From the NCBI GenBank assembly GCA_046594915.1, contig JBKJRC010000013.1:1-64000 (forward strand): 64,000 nt of DNA. Reading direction: 5' to 3'. Below the pieces are notes generated by a model. The model did not search any database, had not been told where the DNA came from, and saw nothing but the letters and a program-made list of their open reading frames with translations. Origin of the DNA: Methylotenera_A sp046594915 (GTDB taxonomy: Bacteria; Pseudomonadota; Gammaproteobacteria; Burkholderiales; Methylophilaceae). Below, piece after piece: positions 17,378-25,612 of the stretch; positions within the stretch are counted from its first letter, which is position 1, and every line of letters starts with the position of its first letter. The translations under genes and the position numbers were made by a program.

Positions 17378-18099
17378 TCCTCAATCACTGCAGTGGTATA
17401 CACATCTTGCACGTCATCTAAATCTTCTAATGCATCTAAGATTTTTTGCATTTTAATCGCATCGTCACCGGTAAAAATCGTTTCAACACTTGGCTTCATG
17501 GTTACTTCAGCCAGCACAGCTTTTAATCCTGCAGCTTCCATCGCTTCTTTAATCGCTATAAAATCGTGAGGCGAGGTAATCACTTCGATACTGCCGTCTG
17601 CATCAGTGACAATATCTTCAGCACTCGCTTCCAGCGCGATTTCCATTACTTTATCTTCAGAAATGCCAGGCGCGTACAGGAGGCTGCCACAATGTTTGAA
17701 CATAAACGCAACCGAACCATCGGTGCCTAAATTTCCGCCAAACTTAGTAAGCGCATGACGCACATCAGCGACTGCGCGCTGTTTATTATCAGTTAGACAA
17801 TCAATAATAATCGCCGCACCGTTGATACCGTAGCCTTCATAACGAATCTCTTCATAGTTCACACCTTCTAACTCGCCCGTGCCTTTTTTAATGGCGCGGG
17901 TAATATTGTCAGCCGGCATGTTTTCTTCCTTAGCCTCAGCCACCGCCGCACGCAACCTTGGATTCATGGTGACATCGCCGCCACTTAAGCGCGCTGCGAC
18001 GGTGATTTCTTTAATGATTTTGGTAAAAATTTTACCGCGTTTGGCGTCTTGGCGGCCTTTGCGGTGCTGAATATTTGCCCATTTACTGTGTCCTGCCAT
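17374..18099 (-). CDS. yebC: YebC/PmpR-family transcriptional regulator / translation factor
   Basis: Highly conserved 241-residue cytoplasmic protein, starting MAGHSKWANIQHRKGRQDAKRGKIFTK... as in all YebC. YebC-family proteins have been described as DNA-binding regulators and, more recently, as helpers of translation at proline-rich stretches. It heads the yebC-nuclease-ruvC-ruvA unit. Its first 26 bases are the left attachment core of the mobile element, so the coding sequence is complete while all sequence upstream of the ATG belongs to the element. The element supplies a good ribosome-binding site (CAGGAG, 8 bases before the ATG). Confidence 0.97.
   Translation of the reverse strand: MAGHSKWANIQHRKGRQDAKRGKIFTKIIKEITVAARLSGGDVTMNPRLRAAVAEAKEENMPADNITRAIKKGTGELEGVNYEEIRYEGYGINGAAIIIDCLTDNKQRAVADVRHALTKFGGNLGTDGSVAFMFKHCGSLLYAPGISEDKVMEIALEASAEDIVTDADGSIEVITSPHDFIAIKEAMEAAGLKAVLAEVTMKPSVETIFTGDDAIKMQKILDALEDLDDVQDVYTTAVIED
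18074..18099. repeat. attL core (26 bp), overlapping yebC start
   Basis: Starts TTTGCCCATT and ends TCCTGCCAT; its last three bases are the yebC start codon on the minus strand, and the rest encodes codons 2-9. Identical to 26202-26227, with differing bases immediately outside on both sides. Confidence 0.93.
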
Positions 18100-18163
18100 T
18101 TTTGTTGCTCCTGCATTGATTCTTATAGATTTTTTTGTATTTTAAGTCGTAAGTATATTAAAA

Positions 18164-18182
18164 ATTACACACTTTTTACACA
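18164..18182 (+). promoter_or_regulatory. paired arm-type motifs near attL
   Basis: ATTACACA at 18164 and TTTACACA at 18175, same orientation, 11 bases apart, between the core and the integrase gene. The same motif pair with the same spacing recurs near attR at 26083-26101. Most likely integrase (or excisionase) arm-binding sites. Confidence 0.6.
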
Positions 18183-18236
18183 ACATATTTGATACACTAA
18201 TTATAACAGTGGTACGTGCACCCTGAAAGGCAAACA

Positions 18237-19265
18237 ATGGCAACTATAACCAAACGAACTAGCACGTCTGGAACAGACTTTTATCAAGTCCAAATCAGAC
18301 GAAATGGATATAAATCGATTAGCAAAACATTTCAAAAGCTTGCTGATGCTCGGGATTTTGCAACTATTATCGAAGGTAAAGTCATAAATAACGAGTCAAT
18401 AAACAGAGATGCAATAAAACACACGATTAAAGATGTAATAGACCAGTATCTATTAGCCTCTCATCAAAAACCTATAACCGATAAATCTAAAATACGTCTT
18501 AAATATTTGCAACATCCTAATGAACTTGGTAGCTTTAGCATAAGAACCCTTACTCCAGACATGCTTGTGAAATGGATAAATAAACGTCTAGAGTTTAATA
18601 AAGCCCCTACGGTATATTGGTATTACTGCAATCTTAAATCAGCAATGATGTGGCATGCTTTAAAGAAGGGATACAAACAAGATCTCTTTCAAATTGCCAA
18701 ATGTCCAAACACTGTCACTGCCAGAAACAGACGAATTAGTGATGATGAAATTAAACAATTACACGAAGCAATGGATTTGCATATGTTAATCAAGATTGAT
18801 GAAATGAAATGGGCAATTGAGTTCGCCATTAACACTGCCATGCGGGCTGGTGAAATGCTAGCCTTCCGATGGGATGATGTAAACCTTACAAAGCGTTTTG
18901 TTAAACTAGATGCGAAAATTACAAAAACAGGCACTACCCGCAATGTTCCCCTGACTACAAATGCTGTAGCAGTATTAGAAGCAATACAGAAAAAGTATGG
19001 TAACAAAGATAAGTCATCCAGAGTTTTTGGTTTCTATAGTGAAACTCGTCACCTTTCACGCCAATTCAAAATAATTTGCAAATGGGCAGGTATTCCAGAT
19101 TTGTTATGGCACTACACTCGTCATGAAGCTGCCAGTCGATTGTATGAGCGAACCAATCTATCGGATGTTAGAATTGCATCAATAACTGGACACAAAGATA
19201 TTAACGTTCTCAAAAATCACTATGCACACCTTAGAATGGAAGACTTAGTAAATGAACTCTGGTAA
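18237..19265 (+). CDS. int: Tyrosine-type site-specific integrase
   Basis: Catalyses integration and excision between the 26-base att cores. It has 342 residues from the ATG at 18237, chosen because GAAAGG sits 6 bases before it; an in-frame GTG at 18216 would add 7 residues. An arm/core-binding N-terminal part (1-165) precedes the catalytic domain with R203 (NTAMRAGEML), H292xxR295 (LWHYTRHEAAS), H319 (ITGHKD) and nucleophile Y329 (NHYAHL). The set is complete, so it is probably active. The gene begins 137 bases from attL, the usual place. Confidence 0.95.
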   Translation: MATITKRTSTSGTDFYQVQIRRNGYKSISKTFQKLADARDFATIIEGKVINNESINRDAIKHTIKDVIDQYLLASHQKPITDKSKIRLKYLQHPNELGSFSIRTLTPDMLVKWINKRLEFNKAPTVYWYYCNLKSAMMWHALKKGYKQDLFQIAKCPNTVTARNRRISDDEIKQLHEAMDLHMLIKIDEMKWAIEFAINTAMRAGEMLAFRWDDVNLTKRFVKLDAKITKTGTTRNVPLTTNAVAVLEAIQKKYGNKDKSSRVFGFYSETRHLSRQFKIICKWAGIPDLLWHYTRHEAASRLYERTNLSDVRIASITGHKDINVLKNHYAHLRMEDLVNELW

Positions 19266-19299
19266 GACATAAATTAAGTTTTGGCGACATATTTAGAGC

Positions 19300-19328
19300 T
19301 GGACCCCCCTTTTTCCCTGTTATATAAT
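19300..19328 (+). promoter_or_regulatory. candidate promoter of the methyltransferase gene
   Basis: TATAAT at 19323 with TGGACC 17 bases before it (4 of 6 matches to the -35 consensus). The expected transcript start is about 26 bases before the ATG at 19361. No clear Shine-Dalgarno sequence precedes that ATG. Confidence 0.5.
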
Positions 19329-19360
19329 CTACTTATCCTTTCAATCAGAATCTTCACTAC

Positions 19361-20608
19361 ATGAAATTAAAGTTTATCGACTTGTTCGCAGGTTTAGGCG
19401 GTACAAGAATTGGTTTTCAGCAAGCTTGTGCACAAGCAGGAATCGAAACTAAATGTGTGTTCACTTCCGAAATTAAACCTTATGCTGTTGAGATTTATAA
19501 ACACAACTTTTCTAATGATGAAGTATGTGGAGATATTACAAAGATTGATGCTAAAGATATTCCAGACTTTGATTTTTTGTTAGGTGGATTTCCCTGCCAG
19601 GCTTTTAGTGTAGCTGGTTCAAGAAAAGGCTTTGACGATACCAGGGGGACACTTTTCTTTGACGTAGCAAGAATAATTAAAGAAAAAAAACCAACAGGCT
19701 TTTTACTTGAGAATGTGGAAGGTTTAGTGTCACATGACCATGGAAGGACACTTGAAGTTATCCTAAATGTGCTAAAAGATTTAAATTATCATGTTGATTG
19801 GAAGGTTCTTAACTCTGCTGATTTTGGAGTACCGCAGAGGCGAAAACGTATCTACATAGTAGGCAGAAAAGACAAGGAAGTATCACTGTCTAATTTTGAT
19901 AAGAATAACTCTATATTATCCGATATTTTAGAAGAAGGACTTCCGCCACTCGACACCAGATTTACCAGAAAATTATTGGAGTTATACACCCCAGATCAAC
20001 TACAAGGTAAATCCATTAAGGATAAACGTGGTGGACCTACCAATATCCACTCTTGGGACTTGGAGCTGAAGGGGAAAATAACACAAGAGCAAAAAGATTT
20101 ACTAAATACTTTATTGCTACAAAGGCGTAAGAAACAGTGGGCTGAAATTAAGGGAATTAAGTGGATGGATGGTATGCCGCTAACTTTAAACGAAATACAC
20201 TCATTCTATGCATATATGGACAAAGAGGTGCTGGCTGATATGCTAGAGGATTTAGTAGTTAAAAAATACGTATCATTTGAACATCCCAAAGACGTCATCG
20301 GAACTGGTAGAGATTATGCCACTGACAAGGAGAAAGGCTACAACATCGTTACAGGTAAATTGAGTTTTGAGTTGAACAAGATACTTGATAGAAATCACAT
20401 TGCTCCTACAATCGTAGCCACGGAGGCAGACCGATACGGAGTAATCGACGGTGGAATGATTAGGCGACTATCAGAAAAAGAATGCCTTCGGTTATTCGGT
20501 TATCCTGATTGGTATTCATCCAATATTAAACATTCACAACTATATGACTTGGTAGGTAACACAGTTGTGGTTTCAGTTATAAAAGAGGTTTGCTCAAAGA
20601 TCATCTAA
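19361..20608 (+). CDS. Type II DNA (cytosine-5-)-methyltransferase
   Basis: Modification enzyme of a restriction-modification system, 415 residues. The C5-MTase motifs are in order: FAGLGGTRIGF (I, residues 9-19), the catalytic GGFPCQAFSVAG (IV, C79), LLENVEGL (VI, E117-N118-V119), DFGVPQRRKRIYIVG (VIII, 159-163), and the C-terminal LYDLVGNTVVVSVI (X). Its recognition region between VIII and IX (about 190-350) is long. Gene end overlaps the end of the convergent endonuclease gene by 15 bases, so the two are a pair. The target sequence cannot be read from the protein. Confidence 0.95.
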   Translation: MKLKFIDLFAGLGGTRIGFQQACAQAGIETKCVFTSEIKPYAVEIYKHNFSNDEVCGDITKIDAKDIPDFDFLLGGFPCQAFSVAGSRKGFDDTRGTLFFDVARIIKEKKPTGFLLENVEGLVSHDHGRTLEVILNVLKDLNYHVDWKVLNSADFGVPQRRKRIYIVGRKDKEVSLSNFDKNNSILSDILEEGLPPLDTRFTRKLLELYTPDQLQGKSIKDKRGGPTNIHSWDLELKGKITQEQKDLLNTLLLQRRKKQWAEIKGIKWMDGMPLTLNEIHSFYAYMDKEVLADMLEDLVVKKYVSFEHPKDVIGTGRDYATDKEKGYNIVTGKLSFELNKILDRNHIAPTIVATEADRYGVIDGGMIRRLSEKECLRLFGYPDWYSSNIKHSQLYDLVGNTVVVSVIKEVCSKII

Positions 20609-21292
20609 AACAACCTGAACGGCAAGCAACGATTCTGCAAACCTCGCACTGTCAGCCGTTTTATTGTTGTATTTAAGCTGTGTGGCATATAAAGCTTCAG
20701 TAAATTTGACTGGACTATGAAAAATAGGAAAGCTTGAAGTTCGTCCACTAACCGAATGAAATATGGCTGGTCTGATGTTGTATATAACACCTCTCTTATT
20801 CTGCGTTTTAAGCGGATATGCTGCTGATGCACATGTAATCTGCCATATTTTTTTTAACCAGACTTTTTCAATTGTTAAGACAGCACCGTTTAATTTATAA
20901 GAAAAAATTAAGTAATCAGAAAATAATCTGTGGGGATTTGTAGACAACGACTCACAATAAGAATCAAAATTAGCAATATCAAAGTTTGGTGATGCTTCAG
21001 CATCAAAAGTCTTAATTTCAAGGTATCCGTCTCTTGAGGCACCAATGTAATAGTCTGGAAATGCTTGCGATGTTCCACCGTTAGCTTTGGGGTTATGAAT
21101 ATTAAAAAGATTAGCTGTAGCCCACGTACCAAACCATTCTTCGATTAAACCACCAAGCCCGTCCTTTCCTTTTATGGCTAAAGTAATATTTCCCAATTTA
21201 AACTGCGTACCTCCAGACAATGTAGGGAGTTCTATAAGCAATTTGTTGTAGATAGCAATAGACTCTGGATGGTAGTTAGTGGAAATTATCAT
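20594..21292 (-). CDS. Probable type II restriction endonuclease, PD-(D/E)XK
   Basis: Partner of the adjoining methyltransferase, 232 residues. A PD-(D/E)XK core is visible: P79-D80 in AFPDYYIG, then E92-I-K94 in GYLEIKTFD. Upstream E51/E52 (GLIEEWFGTW) may complete the site. Size and partner gene recall the NgoBV/NlaIV group (GGNNCC), but this is a recollection of family resemblance with no alignment behind it. It is transcribed convergently with the methyltransferase, with AAAGG 6 bases before the ATG. No control (C) protein gene is present. Confidence 0.75.
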   Translation of the reverse strand: MIISTNYHPESIAIYNKLLIELPTLSGGTQFKLGNITLAIKGKDGLGGLIEEWFGTWATANLFNIHNPKANGGTSQAFPDYYIGASRDGYLEIKTFDAEASPNFDIANFDSYCESLSTNPHRLFSDYLIFSYKLNGAVLTIEKVWLKKIWQITCASAAYPLKTQNKRGVIYNIRPAIFHSVSGRTSSFPIFHSPVKFTEALYATQLKYNNKTADSARFAESLLAVQVVLDDL

Positions 21293-21786
21293 ATTTAGCC
21301 TTTAGATTAGACACTCGCCCAATATCTCAGGTATGCCACTCAAAATCAACTTAATTCATTTTTTCAAACTATTTTTAGCATTTAAGAACAGCCCCAGTGC
21401 TAGCTTTTATGTTCGCGCGCATCATCGGAATTAATATTTTATTCAATTAAACCAACAACCTACTTGACTTTAAAATTATTTTAAGTATAATGTTGACATA
21501 CTAAACAGTTAGTGATAAGCAAAGTTAGCTTGAAACTAATGTTTAAGCCATGTGATTAAAAGTGTTGCACATAGCTCAATGCATAAATTGTAAAATCCAA
21601 GCATTGGTTTAATACTTTCTTCCCAGATACCTGCCTAGGCTTGAATAGTCGCTTAGATGATGAATACACAGGTCCCAACTATTCCCCACGCCTCGCCAGC
21701 GTTTCATTGGCTTAACTGGTATTTTTAAAAAGCTTTTTTAAGCCTAAGGAATACTGTTGTCAAAAATTAATAAAGGGGAACAAATT
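21293..21786 (+). other. 494-base gap within the element; promoter and long leader, no recognised gene
   Basis: Between the endonuclease start and the next gene. It contains a strong plus-strand promoter at 21464-21491 and a leader of nearly 290 bases. Imperfect inverted repeats are present (TAAACAGTTAGT near 21503 pairing with ACTAATGTTTA near 21535 with one bulge; CCAA-GCA-TTGG near 21598). I see no open frame, tRNA or tmRNA tag sequence. It could encode a small RNA or a regulated leader. Confidence 0.5.
21464..21491 (+). promoter_or_regulatory. strong sigma-70 promoter in the element
   Basis: TTGACT, 16-base spacer, then perfect TATAAT. Transcript start expected near 21498, giving a leader of about 290 bases to the gene at 21787, or a separate small RNA. 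Confidence 0.75.
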
Positions 21787-22857
21787 ATGACTTATTACGA
21801 TATTTATTTTGCAGTAACTGGTAGTAAAAAAGATGTGGATAGCTTCGTAAAAGACGTTGATGTTAATAATATTCTTGACCAAGAAAACTTCAGAAATATA
21901 GTTAACAAGCATTATGTAATCGAAGAAGACTATTTTGATTGGATGAATCTAGAAGAAGATGAAGATGGTAAAGGTAATGTAGGCTATCAAACTGATTACG
22001 AGTCAATTAGCGTTGTCAATTGGCAATACTCTACTTCCGATTGCAATAGTTGGGATGGCTTAGAGGAGCTATCTCTTATATTCCCAAATCTTAACTTCAT
22101 CACCGGATTTACTACGGATGGTAGTTGCACTTATTACAATCATTTCAAAAACGGTCGCTTAGTAAGTTCACGTGACTATGAGCATCCATTGCAATGTTTA
22201 GAGTTAGTTTTATTAGATGCTTCGAGCATAGTTCCTTACTCAGCAAAAGATGAGTTAATGAGGGCTTGCCTAGAAGATGACGAGATTGGTGAAATAATTC
22301 ATAACTCCCAAAAGGATGTAATGGAATATTTATTGGACGAAGATTCTGCATGTTTTGATAACTTTCACATGAAAGCTAATGACGTACTACTTCTGAATAC
22401 TCTTTTTTATAGATTTGATGATGTTTTTTTTAAAAACTTGCCCAAAAAGTTACTAAAAAAAGTAACAAAGATTAAAAAGTTAGCAGCCAAACTTATTGAG
22501 CATCAAGACGATTTCGAAGCAATAGACCCTCAGGCATGGCATGAGAATGAGGAGCAAGAAGTGAAGCCTGCTACTAGTGAAGAAGTAGATGAACTAATTC
22601 ATTCCCACATCAATCAGCGATGTGATGAGCTGGTTGATCATCTCCGTCAACAAGAGTTTTTTTTACCAGAATATAGTGATGACGAACGCCAAGTCTGTGA
22701 ATGGTGGCTAGTGAGTGATTGGTTCTTATGGAAACTTAAACAAAGCAATTATCAAATTGGACTTGGTTTTGAATATTTAGGGTTACATATCTGGGGTAGA
22801 TTTAGCACTGGAATCTCATTAAAGGATGATGGATATATCAAACAAATGGCGATCTAA
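21787..22857 (+). CDS. Acidic protein of unknown function in the mobile element
   Basis: A 356-residue, strongly acidic soluble protein; I do not recognise the family. The start ATG at 21787 has AAAGGGG 8 bases upstream; an in-frame TTG at 21757, with AAGGA before it, would add 10 residues. The N-terminal part (YYDIYFAVTGSKKDVDSFV, later LSLIFPNLNFITGFTTDGSCTYYNHFKNGRLV) vaguely recalls plasmid-borne Api92/YubB-like ferredoxin folds. The middle has a Lys-rich helix (KKLLKKVTKIKKLAAKLI), and the C-terminus is Trp-rich (CEWWLVSDWFLWKL, EYLGLHIWGRFSTG). It is preceded by a strong promoter, so it is probably well expressed. A role in anti-restriction or element maintenance is only a guess. Confidence 0.8.
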   Translation: MTYYDIYFAVTGSKKDVDSFVKDVDVNNILDQENFRNIVNKHYVIEEDYFDWMNLEEDEDGKGNVGYQTDYESISVVNWQYSTSDCNSWDGLEELSLIFPNLNFITGFTTDGSCTYYNHFKNGRLVSSRDYEHPLQCLELVLLDASSIVPYSAKDELMRACLEDDEIGEIIHNSQKDVMEYLLDEDSACFDNFHMKANDVLLLNTLFYRFDDVFFKNLPKKLLKKVTKIKKLAAKLIEHQDDFEAIDPQAWHENEEQEVKPATSEEVDELIHSHINQRCDELVDHLRQQEFFLPEYSDDERQVCEWWLVSDWFLWKLKQSNYQIGLGFEYLGLHIWGRFSTGISLKDDGYIKQMAI

Positions 22858-22917
22858 ATGTTAAAACCGACGAAAGGCACTTGCATATTGATTCTTATTT
22901 GATATGACTAACTAGGT

Positions 22918-23002
22918 AAGGAGCAAGCAATGTTTTGCACCAGTTTTAAACTGATGCAAAACGGCTTGTGGGGTGTACCCCAACCACTATTGCACTAAGC
23001 AA
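22918..23002 (+). other. candidate origin of transfer (oriT) before mobC
   Basis: A 31-base inverted repeat at 22932-22962 (GTTTTGCA with TGCAAAAC, inner AGTTT with AAACT) is followed by a second hairpin TGGGG-TGTA-CCCCA at 22969 and a third TTGC-ACTAA-GCAA at 22990. Such stacked inverted repeats directly upstream of mobC-relaxase genes are typical of oriT. A 22-codon open frame with a good AAGGAG site starts at 22930 in the same stretch, but is probably incidental. The nick site is not identified. Confidence 0.55.
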
Positions 23003-23050
23003 TGGGGATAATAATAAGAACAAAGAAGAAGAATAAAAAAGGGGTTATAC

Positions 23051-23386
23051 ATGAGTAGACCGTTGTTAAAATATAATGAAATACGTCAGCGGATTGACTG
23101 TTATTTTAGTAATGAAGAATTGAATACCATCCGCTCCCGAGCAAAGGAGGCGGGATTGCCATTATCAACCTTTATCCGCAAATCTAGCCTTCGTAGTCAT
23201 GTACACGTAATGCCAACTGCTAATGCCGAAATATGGCAAAGCCTGTCGCACACTGCTGCTAATCTTAATCAAATTGCTAAACTTCTAAACTCCGGGCTTG
23301 CTTACGGCGTTGATATTGACATTATCACTGACCTATATGAGCAAGTTAGATTATTACGTTTGCAACTCGCTGGGGTAGCAATATGA
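23051..23386 (+). CDS. mobC: MobC-family mobilization (relaxosome) protein
   Basis: Small DNA-binding accessory of the relaxosome, 111 residues. A ribbon-helix-helix-like N-terminal region (IDCYFSNEELNTIRSRAKEAGLPLSTFIRKSSL) is followed by the MobC signature LSHTAANLNQIAKLLNSG and a C-terminal helix (LYEQVRLLRLQL). It overlaps the relaxase gene by 4 bases and sits right after the candidate oriT, which it presumably binds. Start supported by AAAAAGGGG upstream of ATG. Confidence 0.88.
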   Translation: MSRPLLKYNEIRQRIDCYFSNEELNTIRSRAKEAGLPLSTFIRKSSLRSHVHVMPTANAEIWQSLSHTAANLNQIAKLLNSGLAYGVDIDIITDLYEQVRLLRLQLAGVAI

Positions 23387-24759
23387 TAGGAAAAGTCATT
23401 AAAGGAAAAGGCTTTCGCGGAGCAGTCAACTACCTTTTTTTTGGGAATGAGAAATCTAGAAATAAGCATGCTCAAGTTCTAGCCAGCAATATGGCAGGGA
23501 AAACACCTAGAGAGCTTGCAAGTGAGTTCTCAGGACTAAGAAAACTACGCCCAAGTCTTTCAAAGGCTGTCTGCCATATATCTCTTTCACTGGCGCCAGA
23601 TGACAAAAAGCTTGATGACAAAGAGTTTGGTGAAGTGGCTGAAACCTTTTTGAAAGAGATGGGATTTCAAAGCTGTCCGTTTGTGGCAGTTCGCCATCTG
23701 GATACCGAACATCCACACATTCATATTGTAGTTAGCAGAATTACAACTAATGGAGAGGTGGTTTCAGATAAACACGATTTTCAGCGAGCGGAAAATATTA
23801 TCCGTCAGATTGAAACAACGTATGGGTTGAGAGCAGTCCTCCCATCAGTCCATACGCCAAAAAATAGGAGGAATAGGAGCAATAAAAAAATAGGAGAAAC
23901 AAAAATGAATGAAACAAAGGAACTAATAAAATCAATTAACCATGCAAAAGTTAACTCAAAATCAATGGAAGAGTGGATTATGTATCTTAATCAGCTTGAT
24001 ATAACTATCAAGCCTTACATTGATGAAAATTGCAAAGTCAAAGGTACTAGTTATCGTTATCAAGATAATTGGTATAAATCCTCTTCCTTGGGTGAAGATT
24101 TTAAATGGTCTGCGATAGCAACCCAATTTGGTAATGACCCCTCATTTATTCGTAAAAGCGTTCTTGGGAAAATTACACAGCAACCAAATATTTATGATAA
24201 CCAAATATCAAACACTAATGCACTCAAAGCAGATATTACAAATGCTAGAAGACGTGTTATGGATGAAAGTTATGTTGAGCCAGTTTGGGAATTATATAAA
24301 GATGAAGTTAAGGATATTAAAATCGGGAATGGCAGTTTAATAATTCAGTTTGAAAATGGCGGCAAGATTATTGATGAAGGCAGCTCTATCTATTGCTTAA
24401 AAATGAGTGATGATGATTCAGCCAAGGCAATGATGAAGTTGGCTATTCTAAAAAAATGGAATTGTATTGAGTTTAGGGGTAGCGATAGTTTCGTACGTAT
24501 AGCGATGGAAGAAGCCATTAAAAATGAGCTAGAAGTGCATCCAATTAATGAAACACAAAAGAAAGTTTTGTATGAAGTACAGCAAAAACTTGACCAAGAA
24601 AAAAAGGTTTTGGAATTAAGACTCCATCAGGTCGGCAAGCCCGAAAACGATACTATTGAAATAAATATTACCTCTGCAAAGGATAAGTTAGCTGGGCAAA
24701 GAGCAATAGATAGTGAAGCTTTCCGCCACAACGGTCCTCGCAGAAATAAGGGGGTGTAA
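23383..24759 (+). CDS. mobA: MobA/VirD2-type relaxase with LPD7-like C-terminal domain
   Basis: Nicks oriT and pilots the strand during mobilisation. It has 458 residues. Relaxase motifs: candidate nucleophile Y17 in FRGAVNYLF, motif II KAVCHISLSL, and the metal-binding triad H110-P-H112-I-H114 (EHPHIHIVVSRI). After a linker (about 170-330) the C-terminal part (DDDSAKAMMKLAILKKWNCIEF, then SDSFVRIAMEEAIKNELEV) resembles the large polyvalent protein-associated domain 7, often fused to relaxases. Its stop is separated by 1 base from the next start. Confidence 0.92.
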   Translation: MIGKVIKGKGFRGAVNYLFFGNEKSRNKHAQVLASNMAGKTPRELASEFSGLRKLRPSLSKAVCHISLSLAPDDKKLDDKEFGEVAETFLKEMGFQSCPFVAVRHLDTEHPHIHIVVSRITTNGEVVSDKHDFQRAENIIRQIETTYGLRAVLPSVHTPKNRRNRSNKKIGETKMNETKELIKSINHAKVNSKSMEEWIMYLNQLDITIKPYIDENCKVKGTSYRYQDNWYKSSSLGEDFKWSAIATQFGNDPSFIRKSVLGKITQQPNIYDNQISNTNALKADITNARRRVMDESYVEPVWELYKDEVKDIKIGNGSLIIQFENGGKIIDEGSSIYCLKMSDDDSAKAMMKLAILKKWNCIEFRGSDSFVRIAMEEAIKNELEVHPINETQKKVLYEVQQKLDQEKKVLELRLHQVGKPENDTIEINITSAKDKLAGQRAIDSEAFRHNGPRRNKGV

Positions 24760-24760
24760 T

Positions 24761-25564
24761 ATGGCTAGACAAGTTTTTATATCTTATAACCAACGCGAGA
24801 TCGCCAACTGTATGTTGGCAAGTCACCCAGGCTTTGTTTTGTATTTTTTACTTAAAATGAAGGCTGATTTTAAAACAGGTACTGTTGGCAAACATCCACT
24901 AAGTAAAACTAATTGTCAAAAACTTGCAGTTGAGTTATCAAGGTCGCAATCGCAAGGTAAGCCTGCTGTTACGTATGACCGTAAGGCAATCGACAGACTA
25001 TTGGACCATCTGCAACTCTTGGGGCTAATTGTACGTGAGCCATATAATGATGAAAATAATTTAGTCCTTACATTGCCACTTTCACCAATCAACGCGATAA
25101 AAGAAGACGACTCGACGCAAACCAGCTCACATAAGGCAACCCAAGAGAAGTTGCCTAAACTCAGATCAGACATCTCACCCAAAAACCAAGACTGTATTGG
25201 ATTCCAGCCTACTGATGATTCTTCCTCAGTAATGATCAATACTGTCAATAGTATCAATACTATCAATACCCTCAGTAATGGGGAACTTGATTCTTGGGAA
25301 TATGAAAAATCTTCAATATTAAGTCTTGAAGAAATTAAAAAATTGATGGTCTCGAGAGAAACTATGCTTTACCCGCAGAGTTTGACAAGTCTTGCAATAT
25401 ATAAAGGTTGGATAAAATCTGGTATTACTAAAGAACAACTGATTGAAGCGATTGAAAAAGCAGAGCATGAGCTCACACTAGCCCAAACGCCAAATGATGT
25501 TGACGCAATTATTAGGAGAGCACATAAATCAAAACCTCATGAGGTTTTCAGACTATCGCTATGA
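24761..25564 (+). CDS. Unknown element protein with winged-helix-like N-terminal half
   Basis: A 267-residue protein of no family I recognise. The ATG at 24761 follows the relaxase stop by one base and has AAGGGGG upstream; an open frame extends 16 codons further back into the relaxase gene and is less likely. Residues about 20-115 look like a winged helix (DRKAIDRLLDHLQLLGLIVREPY). A short Ile-Asn-Thr repeat (INTVNSINTINTL) links to a helical C-terminal domain (EEIKKLMVSRE, KEQLIEAIEKAEHELTL). The position after the relaxase suggests a replication or mobilisation role; unproven. Confidence 0.75.
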   Translation: MARQVFISYNQREIANCMLASHPGFVLYFLLKMKADFKTGTVGKHPLSKTNCQKLAVELSRSQSQGKPAVTYDRKAIDRLLDHLQLLGLIVREPYNDENNLVLTLPLSPINAIKEDDSTQTSSHKATQEKLPKLRSDISPKNQDCIGFQPTDDSSSVMINTVNSINTINTLSNGELDSWEYEKSSILSLEEIKKLMVSRETMLYPQSLTSLAIYKGWIKSGITKEQLIEAIEKAEHELTLAQTPNDVDAIIRRAHKSKPHEVFRLSL

Positions 25565-25580
25565 TTTTAATGATTGGTAC

Positions 25581-25612
25581 ATACTGGCATCAGGTAAAAT
25601 TGAAGCCAGTAT
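25581..25612. terminator. hairpin between convergent element genes
   Basis: Perfect 8-base stem ATACTGGC/GCCAGTAT with a 16-base loop, exactly between the ends of two converging genes. It lacks a clean T run, so its strength as a terminator is uncertain. Confidence 0.45.

Noticed and set aside
21500..21760. tRNA or split tmRNA in the long gap of the element
   Set aside because: I found no acceptor stem, T-loop consensus or tag-peptide coding sequence.
22930..22998. 22-codon frame after AAGGAG as a real peptide gene
   Set aside because: It lies entirely inside the inverted repeats of the candidate oriT; its codons are forced by the palindromes. Mentioned only as a possibility.
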